The position numbers were made by a program, and so were the translations under genes. From Pseudoips prasinana (lineage: Eukaryota > Arthropoda > Insecta > Lepidoptera > Nolidae): 64,000 nucleotides of DNA. Position 1 is the first letter of the stretch, and every line of letters starts with the position of its first letter. Under the pieces are notes generated by a model that worked only from the letters and a program-made list of their open reading frames with translations, was not told the origin of the DNA and made no database searches. Shown in pieces: positions 52,604-62,756 of this stretch. The stretch covers positions 11,612,001 through 11,676,000 of the forward strand of contig OX621244.1 of the NCBI GenBank assembly GCA_951640165.1, in the 5' to 3' direction.

Positions 52604-52985
52604 TAATGTCGTCCTAGCCGAATTTCGGCCACGGCGGCCAGTCTATTCAAAATTTGAATAGTTCAATAGAAATTAACCATCTGCGCGGGACATATTATAG
52701 AGCACAAGTGTGTGCGCAAACACAGGACAACTTTCAATTACATTACTCTCTTGATCCAATGGGACGCATAGCGTCACGACCGGAAAGAGTTCAGGTACAG
52801 GACCGACGGCTTTACGTGCTCTCCTAGGCCATAATACCGCCAACTCCCAGACTTCAGGCTGATGAAATTTTCCTTTTTACAAAAACGTATAAAAACCACT
52901 TTCGGACCGACCCGGGATTTGAACCCAGGATCTCGTTCTCTGCGGATGAACACGCTACCCGCGCTAGACCAACGAGGCACTCATA
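52604..52985 (-). mobile_element. SINE C copy
   Basis: The minus-strand head is at 52930-52985 ('gttctctgcgg...cacgctacccgcgctagacc', inverse B box 'gggatttgaaccc'); the tail contains 'attatagagcacaagtgtgtgcgcaaac'. It shows the ancestral junction 'gatccaatgggacg' that lacks the palindrome of 15301-15344. Confidence 0.75.
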
Positions 52986-53412
52986 CTACTTACTTATGGT
53001 ATGGGCAGTGGTTACCCTAGTGTCAGACTTGTTTAAGCCTCCCAGTAGGCCTCTGACATGGCTTAACGACTGTTGTCTAATGACTTAACCCTTTACAAGG
53101 CAGTAGGTATATTCCTAATTTATTGGTTTTGGACCTTATTATAAGCTAATAGAGTTCAAAATATGGTGGTAACTATATCCCCACTACCCGAGAAAGGGTT
53201 AAACGGGGACCGATAGCTTAACGTGTCCTCCGAAGCACGAAGATGCACAGAAATTAAACCAATTTGGTGGTCTCCCATCTATAGACTGACCGCGAGTCTT
53301 GCTTACCTCGCCGATCGCTTACTCATCCACTGTTCATACACCTTGTATATTATAGATTACAACATGTCTAGTGTATATGTTGAGGAGACAAATCCTTTAT
53401 GCACTGTATAAT
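52986..53412. other. No recognisable feature
   Basis: No repeat or coding signature recognised. Confidence 0.35.
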
Positions 53413-53790
53413 TGAATTCGAAATACTGATGTAAGAGAGCGTTGTGGTGTGAAAGAGGATGTAGTCACAAAGATTGAAAAAGGCATGCTGAGATGGTTTG
53501 GCCATTTAGAAAGGATGAATGAAAGAAGATTGACAAAAGAAGTATACCTGGCCTGTGTGAATGGGACAACCGGAAGGGGAAGACCACGTCGAACATTCTC
53601 TGACCAAATTGGAGATGTTCTCAAGAAAGGGCAGGTCAGAAGTACCCTAAACCGGCGAGCATGTATGAAGAATATAATGACAGTAATCGAGGCAAAAGAA
53701 GTATGCAAAGATCGTGACAAATGGAAATCCGTTGTCTCTGCCTACCCCTCTGGGAAACAGGCGTGAGTCTATGTATGTATGTATAATTGA
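53413..53790 (+). mobile_element. 5'-truncated RTE-like LINE 3' end
   Basis: Contains the coding tail below and ends in TATGTATGTATGTAT (53770-53785). Shorter relatives are at 13665 and (minus) 25798. Confidence 0.75.
53449..53766 (+). pseudogene. LINE ORF2 C-terminus (FGHLERM ... GRGRPRR type)
   Basis: 105 codons: [32 protein letters not shown], then [11 protein letters not shown] and [16 protein letters not shown]. This is the conserved C-terminal block of endonuclease/reverse-transcriptase polyproteins common in lepidopteran genomes. No RT or endonuclease motif is left. The frame is intact, so the fragment may be fairly young, but it cannot act alone. Confidence 0.8.
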
Positions 53791-54267
53791 ATCCGCTGTG
53801 GACTGAATTGGCGTGTGAATATCTGCGTGATACATTTGACTAGTATCTATGAATCACTTAGTTGAACTACTGCGAAAAAGATGTTAATCTATGATGTGAC
53901 GCATTGAAAATAAGTGCCAACTTCTTTTGGTTTATTGCTTTAATTATACATCTACGTTATAGCAGTATGATGTAAGTGCTCGCAGATTATTTTTAATCAT
54001 TTTTAGGAATTTTTAACACCAGTGTTTCAATAACAAACCATTATTAATTTGGTTTGTTACTGGTATAACTCTATATTTAAGAAGGAAACATTTCTCTTGC
54101 ATTTACGTAGGTACCAATCTTAAGCATAATTACAAATCAAAAACTTTTATTGCATTGAGGTACACTTAAGCTCTTCAAATTTTGTAAAATGGAATAAATA
54201 ATTAAAAAAAAACAAAAAAACTACGAGTAGGTAATTACATTATCACGTAGGTTGCAGTTTTCTATCA
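53791..54267. other. No recognisable feature
   Basis: AT-rich, no signature. Confidence 0.35.
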
Positions 54268-54455
54268 TCACACTAATATTATAAAGGTAAAAGTTTGTGA
54301 CTGTGTGAGTGTGTATATTTGTTACTTTTTCACGCCTAAACGACTGGAGCGATTTTAATAAAATTTGGTGTGGAGTTAGCTGACACCCTGGATGAAAACA
54401 TAGGCTATAATTTATTTTTTTATTTAACGCGGTCAAAACCGCGGGGCATAGCTAG
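54268..54455 (+). mobile_element. Non-autonomous Helitron, short type, complete
   Basis: TCACACTAATATTATAAAGG start after A; CATAGCTAG end before T; hairpin AACGCGGTCAAAACCGCG-like near 54426-54443, about 9 bp before the end. 188 bp, no coding. The best-preserved short-type copy. Confidence 0.8.
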
Positions 54456-54629
54456 TTTTACATATCATACGTATAATACACGGTCTTAAACTATTTTTGA
54501 AGCTGACAGGCGTGATTGAAGGCTATATATAAGGCGAAGGAGATAGAAGGAGCACTATGAATATGAATATATTAATTAAAATCCGTTAGGTACCGTCTAT
54601 AAAAAAATTAAAATACTGCTCTAATTTTA
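54456..54629. other. No recognisable feature
   Basis: AT-rich spacer. Confidence 0.3.
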
Positions 54630-54835
54630 CGGGCCTGTTGGCGTGGTTGGCAAATGCTTGCTTTTCACGCCGGAGGTCGTGGGTTCGATTCCCGCACAGG
54701 ACAAATATTTGTGTGCATGAACATGTCTATTTGTCCAGAGTCTGGTTGTAATTATCAGTTATCTGGTTAGTACAAGCTCTGCTTAGTTTGGGATCAGATG
54801 GCCGTGTGTAAATAATGTCCTAGTATATTATTATC
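54630..54835 (+). mobile_element. SINE B copy
   Basis: 'gggcctgttggcgtggttggcaaatgcttgc', B box 'gggttcgattccc' at 54671-54683, 'atatttgtgtgcatgaacatgtctatttgtcc', tail 'gggatcagatggccgtgtgtaaataatgtccta'. Confidence 0.8.
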
Positions 54836-54884
54836 ATAATGTGATTAAGTAGGCGTCAATGATTTTAAAATATCTTGAGACACC

Positions 54885-55112
54885 TAACACACTGCCATCT
54901 GATCCCAAACGAGACAGAAACTATACTATGGCAGCTAGACCACTGATAAACATACTTATATATTTCTTAGTACATACATATTATCTTTACTTAAATTATA
55001 CGTAGGCACCGAACAAATACTCGTGGTCATAACATAAACATTTGTCCTGGGTGGGGATCGAACCCATGACGCCTGGTAGTCAGGGTCATTAACCTCTAGG
55101 CCAACAGGACTA
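54885..55112 (-). mobile_element. SINE B-related variant, opposite orientation
   Basis: Begins 'cacactgccatctgatcccaaac' and ends with 'ggtggggatcgaacccatgac...aggccaacaggac'. It is tail-to-tail with the SINE B copy 50 bp to its left. Confidence 0.65.
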
Positions 55113-55330
55113 TCAAGTTTACATTATTTTAATTTTACATCTAGGTAAGTAGATACCGGGTAAAGATTGTTGTATAACGAGTGAAATTGAGTATTCTACG
55201 ATATTTGTTGTTTACCTTTCACCGATAACCGTATATATTGTTAACCGCTGTAACTGTAGCTTATACACTGAAACAAAGTCATAACGTAGGTACAATAAAA
55301 ATTATGTATTTATATACAAGTATGGCTTAT
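55113..55330. other. No recognisable feature
   Basis: AT-rich sequence. Confidence 0.3.
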
Positions 55331-55895
55331 ATAATACTACTCTGTCAAGAAAGTACCCGGAAAAGATCAATAATATACAAAATGTTTGTTATTCACCCAA
55401 ATTTACTATTTCCTTCACTTTTGCGATGTTAACTTCAGTTGCAGACGTTGATGGCCTACCAGAGCGAGGCAAATCTTTCATCACATCTCGACCGCTTTTG
55501 AACGCTTTGAACCACTCATAAGCACGAGTTTTTGATAAAGTCCATTCACCGTAAACCTTCTGTAACATTTTCAGTGACTCCGAACACGAAATTCCATTAG
55601 CGATGCAAAATTTAAGAAAAACTCTTTGTTCGATATTTTTGTCCATTATGAAATTCGCAATACACACTATATATGATATTACTAAAACCAGCACTGTATT
55701 TAATAAAAATAACAGATGCAACTCAAACTCCGTGCCAAAATGGAAAACAGTTGTGCCAATCTAACAACAACAAAAAAAACAAAAATTTTAATTTGGAACC
55801 ATAAACAAATCATCCATTCCCGATACTGTTTTGACTGAATGTATTGATCGATAAGAGTGTCAAGATACACGTGAGTTTAGTACCTTGAAACAGAC
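55330..55895 (-). mobile_element. Deleted mariner element (approximate limits)
   Basis: 'tctgtcaagaaagtacccgg' (55340-55360) and the weakly inverse 'gtaccttgaaacaga' (55881-55895) may be the terminal repeats, with the transposase N-terminus between. The ends are approximate. Confidence 0.4.
55389..55646 (-). pseudogene. Mariner transposase N-terminus, truncated
   Basis: From the likely start MDKNIEQR (ATG about 55644-55646) the frame gives about 85 codons of the N-terminal helix-turn-helix region: VFLKFCIANG, SESLKMLQKVYGEWTLSK, YEWFKAFKSGRDVMKDLPRSGRPSTS. The DLPRSGRPST linker between the HTH and the catalytic domain is typical of mariner-family transposases. The frame ends at VKEIV; the whole DD34D catalytic domain is missing, so the copy is an internal deletion derivative. 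Residues upstream of MDKN in the same frame are probably untranslated. Confidence 0.85.
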
Positions 55896-56142
55896 CCGAG
55901 TCTAGACCTCTCCCTCAAGTCGTGGCTTCAATCGTCTGCGCCTAATAACAAGGTCTCTAGTACTCCAATTACGGCAATTTATCTTAACTTGGTGAATAAT
56001 ACTTTGCTATAGTCAAGATATGAGTCAGGGTTTTCTTGGTATAATTTTTAGGTAACTTGGACATTATTGTGTTGGTATCTACATACATATATTATAACTA
56101 TGAATATTGTTCAGTATACTACCTTGACGGTAATAAAGGTAA
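55896..56142. other. No recognisable feature
   Basis: No signature recognised. Confidence 0.3.
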
Positions 56143-56222
56143 CAGCATCATCATCATCATATCACCCAAAAGACATCCACTGCTGGACAAAGGCCTCCCC
56201 CAAAGATCTCCACAATGAGGGT
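56143..56222 (-). mobile_element. RTE LINE extreme 3' end
   Basis: 'catcatcatcatcatatcacccaaaagacatccactgctggacaaaggcctcccccaaagatctccacaat'. Confidence 0.6.
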
Positions 56223-57064
56223 GACCAACACATGCGAATATTGCACTAAAAGCTACTTAACAATAAAGATTAAATTACGTACCATAGATAAGTATTTATT
56301 TCACGTAAATCAATGCAGTATTACGGAAATTATGACTGTGAGAAGTTTTGAGCACTTTTAAATTTCCAAGATATCGCGCGCTCTACGCGTGACGTCAGCT
56401 ATCGGCTCGGTGCCGCTCGCTCCGAGCGCTTGTGCCCCGCCCGCGCTATATGAAATATTGTAGTGAAGACGCGCGCGCTGTACTTGTATCATAGCTTTAT
56501 TTATTAATTTGTTATTATTGTATTACACCAACCTGTTAAATACCTTGTGAGTTACATTATATCTGCACCCTGGAAGAGGGCTACATAGGAGGATGATTTC
56601 CTTACACGACTGACAAACTTTGATTGACTTTAGCATGCGGCGTCAAGAATCCAAAGTTTCGTTATCTACCAATAATGCTCTCGACTTAGTTACTTATTTT
56701 TTTGTTTTCAGTACCTTTTTTTATTAAATCTTATAAAGAACTAAATAAACTAATATAAAATAAAAATATAAGTAGGTACATTTTTATATTTATATATAAT
56801 TCCAAATTTTAATGCCTTTATAGACGACCAAAGTAAGACTAAACGGCAGAGGATAAACTTACTCAGTGTAAATCTTCAAAAGTGTTAACGATATGTCTAG
56901 TATTTAGGATAAAATGAGGGCCGGTACTATTATATTTCTAGCAAAATGTTTGTACACCATCTCCAAGTATACTTACGTACGCAGGTAAGTACTATACTCA
57001 GCGGCACGCTAACACCTTAATACCACTGTCATTCTTAACGGTTTTTTTTCAAAGTCAATAATAA
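56223..57064. other. Unassigned, with a GC-rich patch at 56375-56490
   Basis: 56375-56490 is clearly GC-richer than its surroundings and carries TGACGTCA at 56392-56399 and alternating CG stretches. No open frame of note. It may be a remnant of an element 5' end or a regulatory patch. Confidence 0.3.
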
Positions 57065-57220
57065 TACTATAATACTTTACAAACATATAATAGACGGACA
57101 CAAATTACATCCAGACTCTGAACAACTATTTACGGGTTACACAAATAGTTGTCCGGTGCGGGAATCAAACCTCGGACACACAGCGGCGATTGTCTTAGCC
57201 GCTGCGCCACACTTGCAGTC
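57065..57220 (-). mobile_element. SINE A copy
   Basis: 'ctttacaaacatataatagacggacacaaattacatccagactctgaacaactattta', inverse B box 'gggaatcaaacct', head 'gtcttagccgctgcgccacacttgcag'. Confidence 0.7.
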
Positions 57221-57904
57221 AATTTTACTTCACTTATATTCAACATACCTATTTTTGCTTATTAAGTATTAGTGGTTAAAGTCAAAGATAGATAATAATA
57301 ACGAAATATTGTATAAGTAGGTAAAATATTTCGTTGTTATTATATACTTTTTCCAAATATCCCATGTTTAATCTAGGTCAGTATTAGGTTAGGTAACATT
57401 CACCTATTATCATTAAAAAAATACGACATGGTTGGTTTATATATTTATTATAACATCCTGATGTCAAGGTTCCTGATAGATAATAACAAAATGTCTCTTA
57501 TTTAGAAGAATCAATAAACTATTTGTTATAAGATTAATTTGTAAAATCCTTAAATGACAAAGGTAGGTAAACTTAAAAGTTTATCTACCATTGTCAGAAG
57601 TTGATTATAAAATGCACCAATAGATAACGTAGTGATTTATGAGAAAAGTATAAATAGAATAGTTATTGACATCAAAATAATATTCATAACAAAATGCAAT
57701 AGTTTTCAGTCCTATTGAATCCTGTCTGCGTATTGCGGTCATCCATTTCTTCCTTTTCAGAGGATTTTTAGGTATACTAAAAACCCTTTTTGGGTGTGTT
57801 AACATTTGAATTAAAACTCTTGGGCACTGCACAGCATTTTCTAATAATTTTCTCGTAATAAAATCGCAAGTACGACCCACCAGCAGCGGTGATTAAATGA
57901 ATAG
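57221..57904. other. Unassigned, with two small hairpins
   Basis: 57294-57340 (aacgaaatatt / aatatttcgtt arms) and 57555-57596 (20-bp arms, 2 mismatches) can form hairpins. No coding signature; a minus-strand frame at 57605-57880 has no domain. Confidence 0.4.
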
Positions 57905-58000
57905 TACCTAGATTTGTACCCGCAAAGCGGCCGGCGCGCTGCGTGAGGGGCTACGTGACGTCACAGCGCGATCAAACGCCGCTTGCGGTTTGAAATAATA
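57905..58000. other. GC-rich patch with TGACGTCA
   Basis: 'gcggccggcgcgctgcgtgagg' and GTGACGTCAC (57953-57962), in AT-rich DNA. It resembles the patch at 56375-56490 in composition but not clearly in sequence. Confidence 0.3.
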
Positions 58001-58127
58001 TCGCTCGAAAATGCGTACTTTGATTGCTATTATCTCAGCTGTCTTTGGGAATATAAAAAAAGTAATAATGCATATGTTCTTGTATTTTCTTCTAGATTAC
58101 TTTCGCATACCCAGAATAAAACATTGG

Positions 58128-58225
58128 CCAGGCTCATTGCCGGTCTTGCGCTATCCGCGTCCAGCGCTTTCAACCGACCCGCACAAGATCATCGGTCCAT
58201 CTTGTAGGGGGCCTGCCTACGTGTA
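58128..58225 (-). mobile_element. RTE LINE 3' coding fragment
   Basis: 'ttgccggtcttgcgctatccgcgtccagcg' and 'caagatcatcggtccatcttgtagggggcctgcc' are the inverse of the RTE coding tail. Confidence 0.65.
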
Positions 58226-58353
58226 GGTAACAGCATATGGTAAGGTAATTATGCTCATTGGTACGGTAGTATCGTCACGCGTTGCTGAACCCCCCTTATG
58301 CCGATGAGCAATGGTGACGCAGTGAGAGGGTGCTATAATGGTGGATAATAACG

Positions 58354-58445
58354 GTTATTTCATCTTTTCTTCTGAACACCTTCAGATCTTTTTCCATGTG
58401 TTTGGTACAAGATCTGAAGGTGTTCAGAAGAAAAGATGAAATAAC
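58354..58445. repeat. Perfect hairpin, 37-bp arms
   Basis: 58354-58390 and 58409-58445 are exact reverse complements (core 'tctgaacaccttcagatctt'), with an 18-nt loop. Confidence 0.95.
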
Positions 58446-59204
58446 GACACAGCCGAAGTTGCTGGTATAAACTGGTAAGAGAAGGCTAAAGACAGACATA
58501 TTCGGAAGATGGAGGAGGCACTTAACAAGAAATGGTAAACAAACAGTCTTTATAAAATACACAACAATATAATAGGGAAATTCATGAGTATTTAATTTAA
58601 TTAATAAGAATTTGAATTATTTGTTAAATTTAAATTACATAATTATAATTGAATACTTTTAGCATACATAGTTCCTGACATATTATTAAAATATTTTACT
58701 TTATTTTAATTTTATCTTTAATAAATAACATTAATATCGAAATAATTTTGTAATTCATTTAATTTTTTTTGGAAGAAGGCGATAACAACTGTACTACTGT
58801 GGACTATTGCCGTATCTGTTTTATGGTTTTTTGAATAAATTAAATAATTATATATTTAAACATAAAAATACCATGTAATAGAAAATGTTATTAGGACACA
58901 ATGCTAACACCATTTGACAAAATAAGAGAATTTGTTCCAAGCATCCAGTATGTTTGGAACAAATGGTGTTATTTTTATTGTGTTCATAAAATTAACGCCA
59001 CAATAGGGCGTATTATATAATCTACTTTTAAAAAGTAAACACGCTATATTTTGCGCCCTAATAGAACAATAAATAATATTATTCATCTATAATATCATGA
59101 TATTTTTTTCTTGGGTATAGGTTTTGCCATAGTTAAAATACTTACGCAATAAAAATTATCATCTTCGCCCAAAGTCGTCCACAGCTGGATAACAAAAAAT
59201 AAAA
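58446..59204. other. No recognisable feature
   Basis: AT-rich; 58903-58975 has nested short inverted repeats around 'tttgttccaa'. Confidence 0.35.
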
Positions 59205-59732
59205 AAATTAAGAACCATAAAACAATCAGTATTATACAATATTTGAATAGGGTCTATTATATTTTGGCAGTGTAGTCAATGCATTATTTCCGAAAACAAT
59301 AAATGTAATGATGTTCTTATATTTCTTAAATATGACAATTAAAATACATATGAAACTACATTAAATTATAATTTAATAATTTTTCTGAACTACTTAAATT
59401 TTTTTTCGTAAAGTCACCTGCCAGGGCCGATTTTAGGAAGCACCGATATTTCTATTCCTAAATATATTATATTCTCCGCACAAAATCCTCCAAAAAAATT
59501 TAAGAACCATAAAACAATCAGTATTATACAATATTTGAATAGGGTCTATTATATTTTGGCAGTGTACTCAATACATCATTTCCGACGACAATAAATGTAA
59601 TGATGTTCTTATATATCTTAAATATGACAATTAAAATACAAATGAAACTACATTAAATTTTAATTTAATAATATGTCCGAACTACTTAATTTTTTTTTCG
59701 TAAAGTCACCTGTTAGGACTGGATTTAGGACC
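59205..59732 (+). repeat. Tandem direct duplication, period about 292 bp
   Basis: 'agaaccataaaacaatcag' occurs at 59211 and 59503. The following about 235 bp (through 'cgtaaagtcacctg') repeats with few differences, so two units lie head to tail. The unit is AT-rich and non-coding. Confidence 0.9.
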
Positions 59733-59952
59733 CGCCAAATGAGAAAATAAGATTCTCTATTTTTATGAATCCCATTGAAATGTTTAATCATTGGAAGTCA
59801 CTTTTCTCACATCACCTAATATGAATGGAAGATCATTAAATTGTTACTTTTATTTATATTTAAAATGCAATAACAATTAATACCTCTATTAATTAATTGT
59901 CGAGTATCTGGATTCTATCTAACATTATTTTTATTGTGAAAGTAATCTAGTG
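59733..59952. other. No recognisable feature
   Basis: AT-rich sequence. Confidence 0.3.
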
Positions 59953-60117
59953 AAAGTAATCCCTGAATCGCGGGGTATTACACAAACATATATACAGAAA
60001 CAAATTACATCCAAACCTACTATTTATGGATCACACAAATAGTTGTCCGGCGCGTGAATCGAACCCGGGACACGAAGCGGCGAGGCGACTGTCTTAGCCG
60101 CTGCGCCACACGTGCCA
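59953..60117 (-). mobile_element. SINE A copy
   Basis: 'tcgcggggtattacacaaacatatatacagaaacaaattacatcc', inverse B box 'gaatcgaacccggg' (60056-60069), head 'gtcttagccgctgcgccacacgtgcc'. The 'acacgt' at the head is duplicated. Confidence 0.75.
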
Positions 60118-60186
60118 CACGTTACACAGTCAAAGTTTAAATGTTCTGTTTTAGATCTATCTGTTTAGCAGTCAATATAATGGGCT

Positions 60187-60388
60187 TATTCCGGTTTTCC
60201 CCCCTGAAATTCCCCCTTAGGGGGAAAATCGGAATAAATAAAAATATATCCAGATTTCCCCCCTGAGAATCCCCCTTAGGGAGGAAAACCGGAATGAAAA
60301 CAAAATAAGTCCAGATTTCCCCCCTAGTCCCCCTTAGGGGGAAAAACTGGAATAGAAAAAAAAATGTTCCTAAAATCCCCCCTCAGGT
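60187..60388. repeat. Tandem array of CCCCTTAGGGGG hairpins
   Basis: Three consecutive units of about 60 bp (60187-60237, 60249-60298, 60309-60355) and a partial fourth (60365-60388). Each is self-complementary: TTCCGGTTTTCCCCCC pairs with GGGGGAAAATCGGAA, with CCCCTTAGGGGG at the centre. Confidence 0.9.
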
Positions 60389-61080
60389 ATAATAAAGTTT
60401 ATACTGAAATTCTTTTGCGTTATTAAAGTTTAAATCGACATTTAAATTTTAGTTTTATAGCATTATACCTACGTAATGCATAAATCTAATCTCAAAATTC
60501 TTTAATCCAACAGTGTCTATCGTTCGTATCTCAGATCGCCTACCCCGGTTTGCTAGAGGTTACTGGATCGAGACCCGTCGCCGGACGATTAATTTATGAT
60601 TTCTCATTTTTGAGATTAAACAGACATGTCGCTGATTTATTACTATTCCGAACATTACAGATTCGCAAGTGCGTTTATTTATTTTATTGATATAATGTGA
60701 TACTCTTCACGCTACGCTGCTGCAACAATATTAAGGTTTAATCATGAAAAATAACATTAACCTCACATGGATGCACAGGCAAAAACATTAATAACTTTTA
60801 GAAAATCAAGATTGATCATACATCGTTATCTACTTTAAATTACAATTAGTGGATGTTTACCTGGAAACGAAACCGCAACTTTATGTTGTCTAGATCATAA
60901 AACACGTACGTTCCCACTTGTTCCTGGGGTTACTTACATTATAGATATTTATGATCTTATTGTTTACAACTAATGCAGGTAAAGGATGAGCCGCTTTCTG
61001 TCATTTTAATTTATAAGTTAGTTATGCATAAATCTCTCACCGAGTGCGTAGCACCCAGTCTTGACAAAAATATTAAAATT
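60389..61080. other. Unassigned, possible tRNA-like patch at 60510-60580
   Basis: 'gttcgtatctcagatcgcc' and a B-box-like 'ggatcgagacc' (60565-60575) could be a degraded SINE head. No other signal. Confidence 0.25.
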
Positions 61081-61256
61081 ATGGCTTCCACCTCTCGTGA
61101 TATACCAGTGCTAAATTATATATATAAAAAAATAGTAAAATTATTTTACGTGCTGGTCACCAATTGTGCTACAAAAAAAGTTACAAAAATGGATCAGATG
61201 TGTGGGAATGTGTGACCCGCTAGAAAACTAAGTGTCGTGGACAAATCATTATTAAA

Positions 61257-61575
61257 GTAAGTTTTTATTTTTGATTAAATTCTTAAGTAATTAGGTGTAA
61301 GTATGTTTATCAATTCGCAAACCCAACGGTTTTATCATGCCCATACTCACAAGTATCCATGTATGTGCATTAACTTTTTATTCTTTAGAAGAGGCGTACG
61401 TCATGCGCTGGACTTGTTTGGGCTATGTGTTATTCGAACTGGTATAGTATTTCTGTCACAGGTATCGCTACATCGCTCTTTGAATCGCGATTTAGTCTTC
61501 ATATTGTTACACGATTTACATATTAAAGTATATACTACTACTGGTATAATTTCAATACCGTTAACTTTGTTCTAG
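61257..61575 (+). other. Predicted intron in the FLYWCH-MULE pseudogene
   Basis: GTAAGT donor and a T-rich acceptor ending TTCTAG. Joining ...ATTATTAAA to GTAAATGAT restores a continuous finger domain in phase 0, with His and Cys at the right place. The sequence between has no open frame related to the family. Confidence 0.7.
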
Positions 61576-61770
61576 GTAAATGATATCCTCAAGGAAACAA
61601 GCCACAGTTGTACGCCAGATTTTAAGAAAAACGAATTAGCCCTAAAAGTTTATGAATTAAAGGAAAAAGTTTCTTCTCCACAATGTCCCAATGTTCCCGC
61701 AGTGTATAATACAGTCCTAGCGACACTGAAAGATGCTGCAACAGATTTATCCACAGATTTCCTAATGTAA

Positions 61771-62472
61771 AATGTGAAATCTACATTATATGAACACAGA
61801 AATGCATCGGCAAATGTAAAGAAAATTAATTTTAAACATGTAGCTGATGTTACAGTTCCACCCAAGTTTGAAGCCTTTTTGCGAGCTGACTACAATGATG
61901 GGGATATTCGTTTGCTGGTATTTTGTTCAGATGATGCTCGCCATCATATGGCACAGTTGAAAATATTTTTTGGAGATGGGACATTTAAAATCTGTCCTCA
62001 CCCCTTCTATCAAGTTTATACTATACATGGCGATCTAGGTAGTACAGACGACAGTACGAATATTGTGCCATTAATATACGTATTAATGAGTGATAAAACC
62101 AAGAAATCATACACAATTCTTTTTTCAATAAGACATATTCTAGAATGGCAACCACGAGATTACAAATGTGATTTTGAAATCGCAACAATTAATGCCATTA
62201 AATCTGTATTTCCAAACTTTACAGTAAAAGGGTGCTACTTCCACTACTTGCGCGAGATTTGGAAGAAAGGACGTGCATTAAATTTGACTAAATCAAAGGT
62301 CCAGAAAAGACAAGTCGCACTATCTGCTATTCTACCACTGTTACCAGAAGACCAAATAACTAATGGTTGGTTTTATGTAGCCAGTCAGAGCCCCGATGAT
62401 AGTAACAGCAAAATATTTCGGGAATATATGTTACGACAATGGCTACATGATGAGAACTTCATAAAAATATGA
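61771..62472 (+). pseudogene. MULE catalytic core of the FLYWCH-MULE pseudogene
   Basis: The longest intact stretch, 232 codons, between the TAA at 61768 and the TGA at 62470. It spans DGTF (Asp68 counted from 61774), the CDFE motif (Asp133) and the C..H pair of CYFH (154-157). The third catalytic acid lies beyond the TGA in the RTTNHLEAWH segment. Upstream codons 61576-61767 belong to the same frame. Confidence 0.85.
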
Positions 62473-62756
62473 TGCGTCTTTGGGGAACGTCACAGGACTA
62501 CTAACCACTTAGAAGCATGGCATAAAAAATTAATGGAATCGTATAAAAAAAGAAGCCCAACCTCATGCAGCTTCTGAATGCTCTGTTTGAAGATGCATCA
62601 GTAAATGAAGTTCGTGCTAACAAAGTGTCAAAAAATGTGAATATAAAGAACAAAACAAAAGCAAGTATCTGGACGGATGATTTTATTCACGAGACCCAAA
62701 TTGAATTAATAAGCGGGGTCATAACAATTGGACATTTACTTGAAAAATTAAAATAA

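Larger units (their letters stand above)
61081..62756 (+). pseudogene. FLYWCH zinc finger-MULE transposase gene, decayed
   Basis: Exon 1 (to 61256) ends in a FLYWCH-like finger: a frame near 61160-61256 reads YKNGSDVWECVTR, stop, KTKCRGQIIIK (W.C ... C.G pattern). An intron GTAAGT (61257) to TTCTAG (61575), 319 bp, joins it in phase to VNDILKETSHSCTPD in exon 2, which supplies the last His and Cys of the finger. Exon 2 then carries the MULE domain: FGDGTFKICP (catalytic Asp), CDFEIATINAI (second Asp), KGCYFHYLREI, and a RTTNHLEAWH end with the candidate third acid. Breaks: TAG in the finger, TAA at 61768-61770, TGA at 62470-62472 where the family has Trp, and a one-base shift near 62560; the rest continues at 62565-62756. 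The gene is dead. Such genes are transposases of MULE elements in insects. Confidence 0.75.
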
